64,000 nucleotides of DNA from PALSA-505 sp036501145 (GCA_036501145.1 DASYAV010000207.1:4665-68664), one strand, 5' to 3'. Positions 7,665 to 15,942 are shown, counted from the stretch's first letter. The notes: generated by a model not told the origin, from the sequence alone. Numbers and translations: made by a program.

Positions 7665-8615
7665 TTACAGCCGGGAGGTGAGCTCGGCAACGATGCCCGC
7701 CGCTGACTGCCGCTCCCGCGCGAGCGCAACGCCCTGTCCGGCCCACATCGAGAGCGCTTCGATGTCACCAGTGGTTCCGGCCATCGGTGGCGCGGGCTCG
7801 TAACGCACGATTGCTTCGCCGGAGGCGAAGTGCGCGATCACGTCGCCCGCTCCTGGCCGCTGCGCGAGCGGAGGGCGGCCCGCGGCCTGCCATGCGTCGG
7901 CGGTTGAGTTGCGGAGCGCACGGTGGGGAGAATCGGGCCACCCGGCCGAGTACAGGTTGGGGTACATCTGCGGATCGGTCTCGGCTGCGGCTATCAGCTG
8001 GCGCCGGTAGTCCTCGTGGATCGGCATCTCCTCGGCCAGCAGGAACCGCGTGCCCAGCCACGCGGCCTGCGCGCCCAGGGCGAGCACCGCCGCGACCCCG
8101 CGAGCATCACCGATCCCGCCCGCCGCGATCACCGGCACCGGCGTCACCGCGTCCACCACGGCGGGCACCAGCGGCAGTGTCGCGACGGTACCCCACACGT
8201 GCCCGCCGGCCTCCCAGCCCTGCGCGACGACCACGTCCACGCCGGACGCGACCGCCCGCCGTGCCTCCTCGGCACTGCCGACCGTATGCATGGCGATGCC
8301 CCCGGCGTCGTGCACCTGCTCGATGTAGCCGGCGGGATCACCCAGGAAAAACGACACGATCCGCAACCCGGCGTCAAGGGCCTGGTCAAGGCGACGGTGA
8401 TGATCTTCGGTGAGAACCAGGTTGCCGCAAAACGGCCGCGCGGTCAGCGCCGCCGTCTCCCGGACCACGGCTCCGGCGTCTTCTGACCACGTCAGCGTCA
8501 GCATGCCGAGCGCGCCGGCATTCGAAACCGCCGCGGCCAGCTGGGGAACCGCAACCATGGGCGCCAGGACTATCGGCTGTTCAATCCCAAGCAGCTCGCA
8601 CACCGGTGTGCGCAT
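7665..8615 (-). CDS. Nitronate monooxygenase (2-nitropropane dioxygenase family)
   Basis: This FMN-dependent TIM-barrel enzyme oxidises alkyl nitronates or acts as a related flavin oxidoreductase. It begins MRTPVCELLGIEQPIVLAPM. It has AQGWEAGGHVW in the middle, where the family's substrate-site His lies, and the FMN phosphate-binding part PVIAAGGIGDARGV followed by GAQAAWLGTRFL. The start is the ATG at 8615; a GTG three codons upstream is also possible. It lies between the alcohol dehydrogenase remnant and a frameshifted redoxin on the same strand. Confidence 0.88.
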   Translation of the reverse strand: MRTPVCELLGIEQPIVLAPMVAVPQLAAAVSNAGALGMLTLTWSEDAGAVVRETAALTARPFCGNLVLTEDHHRRLDQALDAGLRIVSFFLGDPAGYIEQVHDAGGIAMHTVGSAEEARRAVASGVDVVVAQGWEAGGHVWGTVATLPLVPAVVDAVTPVPVIAAGGIGDARGVAAVLALGAQAAWLGTRFLLAEEMPIHEDYRRQLIAAAETDPQMYPNLYSAGWPDSPHRALRNSTADAWQAAGRPPLAQRPGAGDVIAHFASGEAIVRYEPAPPMAGTTGDIEALSMWAGQGVALARERQSAAGIVAELTSRL

Positions 8616-8620
8616 CGCGT

Positions 8621-9236
8621 TCACCCCTTGCTCGGCTGGTCATACGAGGTCGGCATCGACCCGGGGGAACGCCTGTCCCAGCCGTGGAAGTGCGAGAAGT
8701 CGCCCGCGTCCCAGGCTTTGCGGAGCCCAGGGGTGCTCAGATCCCAGTCCGGGCGGATCTCGCCGGTGGCGGCACGAAGGTCATGCCACAGGTCGTAGAA
8801 CGACGGGCGCCCCCAGAACCAGTAGCCGTTATAGACGCTGTGAATGACCAGCCCCGGCTTGAGCACCAGCGTGTGCGGGATCATGGGGTTGTGCTCGGGG
8901 TCGGTGTACTCGGCGATGTCCAGATCCTGCTGGACGGTCCGGCCGGGATCGGACAGGAAGGTCCACTGGGCGCCCACCGATGCGCGGAACTCCTGCAGGG
9001 TGTGATGGTCGTCGGTAGCGATGGTGGCGACCTGGGTGTAGCCCACCGCGATCTTCGGGTAGTTGGCCGCTAACTCGAGGTGCTGCCGGTGCTCTTTGGG
9101 GCAGTAGTTGCCGCGCGCCAAGGGTGAGGATGAGCGGATCGCGGCCCTGAAGCTCGCTGAGCCTACGCACCGTTCCGGTTTGATCCGGCAGAGCATAATC
9201 AGGGAAGATGCCGCCAGGGCTGATGTCAGGACGCAT
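8621..9236 (-). pseudogene. Redoxin (AhpC/TSA-like) gene with a single-base frameshift
   Basis: Two overlapping minus-strand frames together encode one thioredoxin-fold redoxin. The N-terminus (MRPDISPGGIFPDYALPD, RRLSELQGRDPLILTL) lies in one frame. From ARGNYCPKEHRQHLEL to the C-terminal FHGWDRRSPG it lies in the next. The crossover is at about 9120, within ACCCTTGGCG, and the total length of 616 bp equals 204 codons plus stop plus one extra base. The ATG at 9236 follows GGAGG. The retained Cys of NYCPKE is the candidate peroxidatic residue. It could be a genuine pseudogene or a sequence error. Confidence 0.72.
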
Positions 9237-9323
9237 CGCACTACCTCCGTTGAAAGCCTCTAGTTGATGGCATAACGATCGCACGCGAGGCACATGATCA
9301 CCCCGCGGAAACCCCTGGGCTGC

Positions 9324-9345
9324 ACCCTGGTTACCGGTCCAGGGT
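9324..9345. promoter_or_regulatory. Inverted repeat ACCCTGG-N8-CCAGGGT (possible operator)
   Basis: A perfect 7-bp inverted repeat with an 8-bp spacer lies in the divergent region between the redoxin gene (start 9236, minus) and the cupin gene (start 9495, plus). Its 22-bp overall size resembles the operators of dimeric regulators such as MerR proteins. No regulator gene is adjacent, so the assignment is inference. Confidence 0.35.
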
Positions 9346-9494
9346 CAGTCTGTCCGGCCAAGTGCAGGTGAGGGCCGGTGATCGCGGCCAGGCGGCCAGG
9401 GATTCCCACGGGCGCGACAGGTCACGCTGGAGCGAAGCAGCGAACCTCAACGGCATCAGGTGAGTCCGTCACGGAGTACGGGAGGTTCGCTGCT

Positions 9495-9928
9495 ATGAGT
9501 ACCCACCAACTAGACCAGGCGGTCTTCAGGCCGGTTCTGCCCGAGGACATCGACTGGGAGCCGTTCCCGGCGTTCCCACCGTCGGCCCGTCTCGCCGTCG
9601 TTGTGGGCGATACATCGCAGCCCGCTCCGTACGTGGTCCGGGTCAAGCTGCCGTCCGGCGTCAAGCTGATGCCCCACAGACACCACGAGGATCGGGTCTA
9701 CACGGTCATCTCTGGTGTGTTCTACATCGGCCTGGGTGAACAGTTCGACGGCGAAAAACTGCAGGCCTACCCGCCGGGTGCTGTCATCGTCCTGCCCGGC
9801 GGCACCCCGCATTCCACTGGGCAAAATCCGGTGAGTACGTTACCCAGGTGACGGCGCTCGGGCCGATCAGTCTCGAATACCTGGCCCCGGAAGACGACCC
9901 GCGGAACAAGCGGGCCGGTTCCAGGTGA
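9495..9928 (+). pseudogene. Cupin-domain protein gene with a single-base frameshift
   Basis: The frame from ATG 9495 encodes a small cupin: RPVLPEDIDWEPFPAFPP, LPSGVKLMPHRHHEDRVYTV (metal-binding HRHHE region), then PPGAVIVLPGGTPH. At about 9811-9814 (GCATTCCACTGG) the frame shifts. The expected continuation HFHWAKSGEYVTQV, then APEDDPRNKR, is in the next frame and stops at 9926-9928. Restoring one T gives about 144 residues. As written, translation ends early at 9851 and loses the C-terminal strands. It lies next to another frameshifted gene. Confidence 0.72.
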
Positions 9929-10161
9929 CACCCGGCCGCGGTACCTGCGCGGCAGCACCGGCAGCCGCGCACCGCGCGTGGTTGGCGTGTGGGGCCTATC
10001 CCGCCACCCGTACGTGGGCGCGACCGAAGCCTGATGCGTGGCCACCCACGGCCAGGCCGCGCTGCCGACGACCGGGGGCCCCTGATGTCCCACCCGCGCG
10101 AACGGCTGCTATCGGCTTTGCCATGCTGATCGTTCGCATCGGGATCCCCTGGGAGGCGAGT

Positions 10162-11064
10162 ATGCGGTTCGGCGTCAACATCCTCAACTTCGGGGCGGGG
10201 GCGGGCCCGGCGAGCCTGCTGGCGTGGGCCAGGTTCGCCGAAGAGCGAACCTTCGACTTTGCGATGATCTCCGACCACGTCGCGATCACTCCCGACGTGG
10301 CGGAACAGTACCCCGCACCCTTTTACGACCCGTTCGCCACCCTGGCCTGGCTGGCCGGGCAGATAGCGCGGATCGAGATCGGCACGACGGTCGCGATCGT
10401 GCCATACCGTCACCCGCTGCACATCGCCCGCCTGGCGGCCAATATTGACCGGTTCACGGGCGGACGGTTCATCCTTGGCGTGGGTGTCAGCGGGATGCGA
10501 CAGGAATACGCATCCCTTGGCTTGCCCTTCCACCTTCGCGGTGCGGTCACGGACGAATACCTGGAGGTGATCACGCGGGCATGGACCGAGGAGACGATCT
10601 CCTTTTACGGGAAATTCGTCTCCTGCGAGAGCGTCTCGACCGGCCCGCATCCGGTACGCCGCCTGCCGATCTGGGTCGGCGGGGCCAGCGAGGCCGCCAT
10701 CCGGCGCAGCGTCCGGTTCGGTGACGCCTGGCATCCCCTGAACCAGCGCATCTCCTGGCTGCGCGAGCGTGGGGTACCGGCGCTGCGCCGTGCCGCCGAC
10801 TCGGCAGGCCGGCCACTGCCGGCACTAGCCCCGCGGCTCCCGCTGCGGCTCACCAGCGAACCACTCGATGACGACAACCGGCTCGCCGGCCAGGGCACCT
10901 TGGACCAGATACGCAGAGACATCGAGGAGCTTGCAGAACTCGGGGCCACGCATGTGCTGTTCGACACCTACCCGGGCACACCGAGCCAGCTCCGCCCCAG
11001 CGCCGAAGATCACCGGATGCTCGGTGTTCTGGCCGACCACGTCCTGCCGCTGCAACGCGGCTAA
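10162..11064 (+). CDS. LLM-class (luciferase-like, probably F420-dependent) oxidoreductase
   Basis: This 300-residue TIM-barrel enzyme belongs to the luciferase-like monooxygenase superfamily, which uses FMN or F420. It begins MRFGVNILNFGAG. It contains MISDHVAITPD, LAWLAGQIARIEIGTTV and VPYRHPLHIARLAANIDR, which are typical of actinobacterial F420-dependent members. It also has the ISFYGKFV and PIWVGGASEAAIRR segments. The ATG at 10162 has an excellent GGGAGG ribosome-binding site. The open frame reaches 9925, but the upstream portion is not family-like. A 9-bp hairpin follows the gene. Confidence 0.85.
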   Translation: MRFGVNILNFGAGAGPASLLAWARFAEERTFDFAMISDHVAITPDVAEQYPAPFYDPFATLAWLAGQIARIEIGTTVAIVPYRHPLHIARLAANIDRFTGGRFILGVGVSGMRQEYASLGLPFHLRGAVTDEYLEVITRAWTEETISFYGKFVSCESVSTGPHPVRRLPIWVGGASEAAIRRSVRFGDAWHPLNQRISWLRERGVPALRRAADSAGRPLPALAPRLPLRLTSEPLDDDNRLAGQGTLDQIRRDIEELAELGATHVLFDTYPGTPSQLRPSAEDHRMLGVLADHVLPLQRG

Positions 11065-11446
11065 GGCGATCGGTGCTGTAATCACCTAGCCGCCTGCCAG
11101 TACCTGGCCCGCCGGTGACGGCGTGCGTCACCGGCCACGGCGCGGGAGCACGCCACGCAGCAGGCGTCTGGCCAGGTGCCGTCGCTCTGGCACGGGCAGC
11201 ACCGGCGCACAAGGCAGCGCGGAGGTGGCGATTCCGTGGGTGGCCCGCGGACCGAGGACAGCGGCGATTTCCTGATGCACGGCAATCTTCCTTTCCTCGG
11301 CGGGCTGGTCGCCGGGGCGGTACACGCATCGTTCACCGATCTGGCGCTGCTGGCCGATCAGGCCGGCCTCGACAGCAGACTCTGGCCGGGGGCGGCCAGG
11401 CGGGTTAGCTTGGCTGCGGACCCCGCCATCGGCCCAGGGGGACGCG
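11065..11446. other. Intergenic region with no supported gene
   Basis: Between the LLM oxidoreductase and the CMD-like gene there is no frame with a convincing start, ribosome-binding site or family motif. The only clear structure is the hairpin at 11112-11134. Frames open across it on both strands look like GC-bias artefacts. Confidence 0.5.
11112..11134 (+). terminator. Hairpin terminator candidate after the LLM gene
   Basis: CCGGTGACG and CGTCACCGG form a perfect 9-bp stem around a GCGTG loop, 47 bp after the stop codon. There is no T tract, as is common for actinobacterial terminators. Confidence 0.55.
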
Positions 11447-12070
11447 ATGACGACAGACAGCGACGCGAGCGGCGCAACCCAGTTCCTGCGCCGCGCGGAG
11501 GTGACGGGCGCGGCCCGGGCCATCTTCGACGAGGACGAGGCCGAGGTGGGTTTCGTGATGAACGCCTCCCGGCTGTGGGCCTACCAGCCAAAGGCGATGA
11601 CCGGCCTGTTCGAGCTGCTCGGCAGCGTCGCGGCGGGCGCGTCCCTCACCGAGCGGCAGCGCGGCATCCTGATCGCCGCGTGCGCGTCCTCGCTCGGTGA
11701 CTCGTGCTGCTCGCTGGCCTGGGGGACCAGGCTCGCCGGGCAGGCCAGTCCATCGCTCGCGGCCGGCGTGCTCAGCGGCGCGGACACCGGGCTGGATCCG
11801 GCCGAGCAGGCGATGGCGGCGTGGGCACGCCAGGTCGCCCGCGATCCCAACGCGGCCGCCGCCGGTGACGTGCAGGCGCTGCGGGACGCCGGCCTGTCTG
11901 ACGCCGGCATCTTCGCCGTCACTGTGTACGTGGCGCTGCGCATCGCGTTCTCCACGGTCAACGACGCGCTGGGGGTGCGGCCGGACGCCGAGTACGCGAC
12001 GCTCGCGCCCACTGCGGTGCGGGACGCCGTGACCTTCGGCCGGCCGCTCGCGGATCACCCGGCGCACTGA
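11447..12070 (+). CDS. Carboxymuconolactone decarboxylase/AhpD-like protein
   Basis: This 207-residue all-helical protein resembles peroxidase-related CMD-family members: MNASRLWAYQPKAMTGLFEL, LTERQRGILIAACAS, and a Cys pair within LGDSCCSLAWGTRLA. The standard AhpD motif is CxxC followed by His. Here the cysteines are adjacent and no His follows at the usual spacing, so peroxidase activity is doubtful. The C-terminal half (ALRDAGLSDAGIFAVTVYVALRIAF) matches the second CMD helix bundle. It converges on a SARP-type regulator gene 11 bp away. Confidence 0.72.
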   Translation: MTTDSDASGATQFLRRAEVTGAARAIFDEDEAEVGFVMNASRLWAYQPKAMTGLFELLGSVAAGASLTERQRGILIAACASSLGDSCCSLAWGTRLAGQASPSLAAGVLSGADTGLDPAEQAMAAWARQVARDPNAAAAGDVQALRDAGLSDAGIFAVTVYVALRIAFSTVNDALGVRPDAEYATLAPTAVRDAVTFGRPLADHPAH

Positions 12071-12081
12071 CCGGCGGCCGG

Positions 12082-13884
12082 TCAGCCGCCCGGGCCGGCC
12101 AGCGCCGCGGCCCGGGCCCGCAACTCCGGGTTGCTGATCCCGGCAGCCAGCGCCCCGGCCAGCGGCGCGCTGGCCTCCTCGCCCGCCTCGGCCTGATAGA
12201 CCAGCGCCCAGGCGGTGAACTCCGGCAGGTCGGCGGCCACCGAGTCCCGGTACAGTCGCTGGGCCAGGCCCGGCACGAGGCCGGGCTGGCAGCGGGCGGC
12301 GATCTCCAGCTGGCCCAGCCCGACGAACCCGGACACCCAGACGTAGCGGTCCGGCAGCCGGTCGCACCGCTTCCGGGCGTCGGCGATCCACCCGGCGGCC
12401 GCGCCGGCGTCGCCGGCCCGCAACGCGAGCAGCGCGAGAGCCCGCCCGGCCATGCCCTCCCAGCACGGGTCGCCCAGCTCACAAGCCAGCGCGAACGCCC
12501 GCTCGGCGTCGTCGCGGGCCGCACCAGCCCGCCCGGCGGCGACCAGGCAGTGCGCCCGCAGCGCCTGCGGCCAGGGCAGAAACGCGTTCCACCGCTCCCG
12601 GTCGCAGATGGCGATGCTGCGCTCGGCGGCGGCCCGGGCCTCCTCGGCACGCCCGGCGAACAGCAGTGAGCGCGCCATAACCCCGGTTGACCAGGCCTGC
12701 TGCCGCCGGCCGCCGGCCGCCTGCGCGATCTGTGCCGATTCCGCGAGCAGCGTCACGGCCACGTCGTGCCGGCCCTGGTCGGCCTCGTTCATCCCGCTGA
12801 TGGCCAGCACGCCGGCGCTCAGCGCGGCGTCCCCGGCCGTCTCGGCCTGCGCCGAGGCCTCCCGCAGCGAGCGGGCCGCCGACGCGTGCCGGCCGGCCTG
12901 CACGTCGACGAACGCGAGCTCCCGCAGGATGTCCGCGGCCAGCCGCCGGCTGCCCGCGGCCCGGGCGGCGGCGAGGGCCTGGTGCAGCACCACCGCTCCC
13001 TCGCCGTCGAAACCGCGGACCGAGTGCACCAGCGCCGAGCCGAGCGTCCGCAGCACATCCACGTGCAGCAGCGGATCGCGGGCCCGTGCCGCGTCCTCGG
13101 CGGCCCGCCGCAGCGTCTCGATCCCGGCGTCCACCGACCCCGCATCCAGCGCCGCCGTCCCGGCCCGCAGCAGCGACCCGGCGACCACGCCCGCGCGCAG
13201 CCCCGCCGCCGGGACCGGCGCGGGCCCACGGGCCGCGGCGCGCAGCGCGGCCGACGCGGTCAGGCCCTCCCGGGCGAAGACCGCCTCGCAGGAGGCCAGG
13301 TGAACGGCGGCCCTGGCCGGGTGGCCCGCGGCCACCAGCGTGCGTAGGAACAGTTCCTGGGCGTCTTCGTCGAGCGGATCCAGCGCCGCGGCCCGCCCGG
13401 CGGTCTCGGCGGCCGCCTCGGCATCACCGGCGGTCAGCAGCCGCAGCGCAGCCTGGCGGAGTTCCTCCATCGATCTGGCCGCGGCCCGCCCGCGGGCCAT
13501 CATCAGCCAGATGTCGAACGCCGGGCAGCCGCGTGGCTCGGCCCCGGCCAGCAGCTCCCCGCCGATGTCGGCGGCGGGCAGCGTGCCGTCCTGTAAAGCC
13601 CATACGTCGAGCCACAGCGAGCTGCCGGCCAGGCTCACCGGATCACCGCGCAGCAGCTCTGCGTCCCCCAAGCCGCGCCGCAGATCCGCCAGGCACCAGC
13701 GCAGCGCGCCGAGCGGGTCATCGGCCTCCGGGAACAGCTCGGCCGCCAGCTCGCGCCTGGTCAGCGGTCGCTCGGCCAGCGCGACCCGGGCGGCCACCGC
13801 CCACGACTTCTGCCCCCGTGGCGGCGGGCACGACTGCCCGGCCTCGTCCTCGATCCGCGGACGGCCGAGCAGCCGCACCTTCAT
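12082..13884 (-). CDS. SARP-like transcriptional regulator with BTAD and TPR regions
   Basis: This 600-residue protein has an N-terminal OmpR-type winged helix (MKVRLLGRPRIEDEAG, LTRRELAAELFPEADDPLGA, LRWCLADLRRGLG) and a bacterial transcriptional activator domain (about residues 100-235). A long run of Ala-rich helical pairs up to the C-terminus is likely TPR repeats. Such proteins activate nearby or distant operons, often in secondary metabolism, but no biosynthetic cluster is visible here. It follows the tautomerase-like gene by 18 bp on the same strand, and a 28-bp palindrome sits at that junction. Confidence 0.75.
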   Translation of the reverse strand: MKVRLLGRPRIEDEAGQSCPPPRGQKSWAVAARVALAERPLTRRELAAELFPEADDPLGALRWCLADLRRGLGDAELLRGDPVSLAGSSLWLDVWALQDGTLPAADIGGELLAGAEPRGCPAFDIWLMMARGRAAARSMEELRQAALRLLTAGDAEAAAETAGRAAALDPLDEDAQELFLRTLVAAGHPARAAVHLASCEAVFAREGLTASAALRAAARGPAPVPAAGLRAGVVAGSLLRAGTAALDAGSVDAGIETLRRAAEDAARARDPLLHVDVLRTLGSALVHSVRGFDGEGAVVLHQALAAARAAGSRRLAADILRELAFVDVQAGRHASAARSLREASAQAETAGDAALSAGVLAISGMNEADQGRHDVAVTLLAESAQIAQAAGGRRQQAWSTGVMARSLLFAGRAEEARAAAERSIAICDRERWNAFLPWPQALRAHCLVAAGRAGAARDDAERAFALACELGDPCWEGMAGRALALLALRAGDAGAAAGWIADARKRCDRLPDRYVWVSGFVGLGQLEIAARCQPGLVPGLAQRLYRDSVAADLPEFTAWALVYQAEAGEEASAPLAGALAAGISNPELRARAAALAGPGG

Positions 13885-13902
13885 GGGCGCCGCCCGCCGG
13901 AG

Positions 13903-13930
13903 TCAGCCGGCCCCGGCCGGGGCCGGCTGA
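13903..13930. terminator. 28-bp perfect palindrome at the tautomerase/SARP junction
   Basis: The sequence from TCAGCCGG to CCGGCTGA is a perfect self-complementary palindrome that includes the stop codon of the tautomerase-like gene. It ends about 18 bp before the ATG of the SARP gene. As RNA it would form a very stable hairpin, which could attenuate read-through or stabilise the upstream message. Confidence 0.45.
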
Positions 13931-14139
13931 TGCTGCAGGGCGTGCACGTCAGCGGTGGTAAGGCCGTTGCCGGCGATGCCCCAGTCGCCACTGCCGACCT
14001 CCTCCACGAGCACCCAGGTGACCGGCCGGAGGCTCTCGCCCTCGATCTCCACCATAGTGTCGGTGATCTTGCTGATCATCTCCTGCTTCTGCTGCTGACT
14101 GAATACTCCCTCGATCACCTTCACGGTTACCAGTGGCAT
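13903..14139 (-). CDS. 4-oxalocrotonate tautomerase-like protein
   Basis: This 78-residue protein starts MPLVTVKVIEGVFS, so Pro becomes the N-terminal catalytic base after Met removal, as in the tautomerase superfamily. FSQQQKQEMISKITDTMVEIEG and VTWVLVEEV match the family's beta-alpha-beta unit. GDWGIAGNGLT extends it, and the tail HQPAPAGAG is encoded by a palindrome. A GGAGGGAGAAG ribosome-binding site precedes the ATG. It is probably co-transcribed with the SARP-like regulator downstream. The substrate is unknown. Confidence 0.82.
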   Translation of the reverse strand: MPLVTVKVIEGVFSQQQKQEMISKITDTMVEIEGESLRPVTWVLVEEVGSGDWGIAGNGLTTADVHALQHQPAPAGAG

Positions 14140-14217
14140 CTGCTTCTCCCTCCATCAGGATGTGTGGCAGACCCACGATCGCCCCGCCCCGTGTGAGAGC
14201 CCGTGTGAGCCCGGAGG

Positions 14218-14688
14218 TCAGCGGGCTGGCCGGTCGTGCGGGACGCTTGGCCGGGTAACTGAGACGACACGGAGCAAGTCCGCCAGACCCACGAAGTCGC
14301 CGGGGTTGGCCGTGTACAGCGGCAGTCCGGCGGCGACTGCCGTCGCGGCGATCATCAGATCGGCGATCCGCCGCCGGGGCTTGCGGCCGACGGCGATCGC
14401 CGCTGCGGTTATCCGGCCGAAGATCCGGGCCGCCTCAGCATCGAACGGCACCGGGTCGAACTCACTCTCCGCGCGTTGCAGAATCTCCAGGCGCCGGGCC
14501 CGCTCGGCGTGCTCGTCGTAGCTGTCCTGCTCGTTGTTGGGACGGACCTCGTGCGGGTCGGCTGACAATTCCGCCAGCGTGATGGTGCTGATCGCCATCT
14601 CGTCGGGGAGTTCCGCAGCGTCGATCCAGGCGCGCAGGATCAGGATGTTGGTGTCGAGCAGGCCCTGCCGGGTCTGTTCATCACTCAT
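14218..14688 (-). CDS. vapC: VapC-type PIN-domain toxin
   Basis: This 156-residue PIN-domain ribonuclease is the probable toxin of a type II toxin-antitoxin pair. The acidic catalytic residues are visible: Asp in LLDTNILIL near the N-terminus, Glu in TLAELS, Asp in RIADLMIAATA, and the final polar site in LYTANPGDF. The ATG at 14688 overlaps the antitoxin gene end by 8 bp. The open frame continues upstream to 14796 but lies entirely inside the antitoxin gene. Confidence 0.87.
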   Translation of the reverse strand: MSDEQTRQGLLDTNILILRAWIDAAELPDEMAISTITLAELSADPHEVRPNNEQDSYDEHAERARRLEILQRAESEFDPVPFDAEAARIFGRITAAAIAVGRKPRRRIADLMIAATAVAAGLPLYTANPGDFVGLADLLRVVSVTRPSVPHDRPAR

Positions 14689-14944
14689 ATGCGCCAGCTG
14701 AGTGATCGAGTGCTGCGTCCTGGTCGGCTCTGTATGCCTCCGGATCGATGGCGGGAGCATTGCGCGACATGGCGGCGAACTCCTGCCGGGGGACAAACCT
14801 GCGGCGCTGCCGCAGGGGGATCAACTCCCCGATCCGGTGGCCGTCGCGAGTCACGATGAAGGACTGACCATGCTCGACCGCATCCATGATCTCCCGGGAC
14901 CTGGTCCGCAGATCCCGCTGCGTAATCTCGGAACCGGCACTCAT
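14681..14944 (-). CDS. Phd/YefM-type antitoxin
   Basis: This 87-residue protein begins MSAGSEITQRDLRTRSREIM and has HGQSFIVTRDGHRIGELIPL, the characteristic Phd/YefM DNA-binding fold of VapB-type antitoxins. It has a longer acidic C-terminal tail that would bind the toxin. Its end overlaps the vapC start by 8 bp, so the pair is translated together. A dense cluster of inverted repeats just upstream (14954-14990) is the likely autoregulatory operator. Confidence 0.87.
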   Translation of the reverse strand: MSAGSEITQRDLRTRSREIMDAVEHGQSFIVTRDGHRIGELIPLRQRRRFVPRQEFAAMSRNAPAIDPEAYRADQDAALDHSAGAYE

Positions 14945-14953
14945 ACGCCAAGT

Positions 14954-14990
14954 GTAGCACTGAGTGCTAAGTGGTGCTACATAGCGCTAC
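14954..14990. promoter_or_regulatory. Inverted-repeat operator of the toxin-antitoxin pair
   Basis: Directly upstream of the antitoxin ATG are TAGCAC-TGA-GTGCTA (14955-14969), the wider pair GTAGCAC/GTGCTAC (14954-14960 and 14974-14980) and a further AGCGCT core. The region is AT-richer than its surroundings, and its right end touches the stop codon of the upstream spherulin gene. This fits promoter-operator autoregulation by the antitoxin or complex, known for Phd/VapB systems. Confidence 0.6.
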
Positions 14991-15829
14991 TGGGTGCAGC
15001 CGGGGCTGGCGGCGTCGGTGCTGAACGCGGTCCAGTAGCTCCAGCTGGGTAGCGTCTGGTAGCTCACGTCGGAGGTCACGAAGCCGGCCCCGGCATGCGC
15101 GTGCTCGATGTCGGTGACCGCCGCCGCGATGGCACTGGCGGTGTCCGGGACCGCGTTCATGATCATCGCGAACCGGCTGGCCGGGTAGTTGTGCACCCAG
15201 GCCGGCGGGGTGGCCGGGGCGGCGCTGTCCTCCCAGTCCATGATGGTGTTCGCGTCCCGCATCCAGGAGGCGGCCGCCGGGTAGGTGCCCATGTTCAGCC
15301 ACTCCTGCGCGGAGGCGCCGATGTGCCGGTGCGCCCAGGCCTTCACCGCGGCGTAGTACGGCTGGTGCGTGGTCGCGGTCGGCGCCTCGTCGAGAAAGAA
15401 CGCCGTCACGCCGTACCAACGGTGCCAGTCGGTCATCTGCGTCTCGATGCTCATCCGGCCGTAGCCGGCCGCGCCCCTGGCGTAGTCGGTGGCGATGTAG
15501 CCGAGGATCCGGGTGCCGTCCGCCTGCGCCGCGGAGATCCGGGCGGCATCGGCGGCGTTCCTGGTCTTCCCAGGCCCGCCGGCACCGCCGTTCTGCGTGT
15601 TCGAACCCCAGTTGGCGATGCCCACGCCCGCCTCCGGGGATCTGCCCGCCGCCGCTTTCCACATGGCAGGGCTATACAAAGGAACGGTCGACACCAGGCA
15701 TGACGCATCGCGGAAGGTGCGAGCGGGCTGGCCAGCGGCCCGGGCCACGGCGGAGGTGCAGGCCAGGGCGGCGATCAGCACGGCCGGCCCGGCGGCCGCG
15801 GCCACCCAGCGGCGGGGGAGGATGCGCAT
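14987..15829 (-). CDS. Secreted spherulation-specific family 4 protein
   Basis: This 280-residue exported protein has an N-terminal signal peptide (MRILPRRW, then a hydrophobic run ending near AVARA). It then has a spherulin-4-type TIM-barrel domain: VPLYSPAMW, GVGIANWGSN, ILGYIATDYA, YGVTAFFLDEAP, LNMGTYP and TIMDWEDS. Relatives (GH135-like) act on exopolysaccharides such as galactosaminogalactan; the activity of bacterial members is little known. The ATG at 15829 places the signal peptide correctly; the frame is open upstream to 15931. It is divergent from thiE. Confidence 0.78.
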   Translation of the reverse strand: MRILPRRWVAAAAGPAVLIAALACTSAVARAAGQPARTFRDASCLVSTVPLYSPAMWKAAAGRSPEAGVGIANWGSNTQNGGAGGPGKTRNAADAARISAAQADGTRILGYIATDYARGAAGYGRMSIETQMTDWHRWYGVTAFFLDEAPTATTHQPYYAAVKAWAHRHIGASAQEWLNMGTYPAAASWMRDANTIMDWEDSAAPATPPAWVHNYPASRFAMIMNAVPDTASAIAAAVTDIEHAHAGAGFVTSDVSYQTLPSWSYWTAFSTDAASPGCTQ

Positions 15830-15942
15830 CCCGCCAGCCTGGCACGGCGCGGCGGTGCCGGACACCCCTGGCAACGGGTGCAGGCCGGCTCCGGCCGCGG
15901 GCTGGCCGCCGTGGCCGGGTGCGGCTTTCATAGGGTGCGGCT

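Noticed and set aside
6077..7768. A single 563-residue minus-strand protein
   Set aside because: It is a chance fusion of a dehydrogenase remnant, antisense of the SDR, and a separate 57-residue gene with its own ribosome-binding site.
9925..10161. An N-terminal extension of the LLM oxidoreductase
   Set aside because: The extra residues are Arg/Pro/Ala-rich without similarity, and the ATG at 10162 has a far better ribosome-binding site.
11128..11523. A 131-residue minus-strand protein in the gap before the CMD-like gene
   Set aside because: It has no ribosome-binding site or motif, and it overlaps the clearly coding start of the CMD-like gene.
12082..13884. A biosynthetic gene cluster around the SARP-like regulator
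   Set aside because: No polyketide, peptide, terpene cyclase or RiPP genes flank it. The polyprenyl synthase at 20 kb sits in a conserved housekeeping context with metF.
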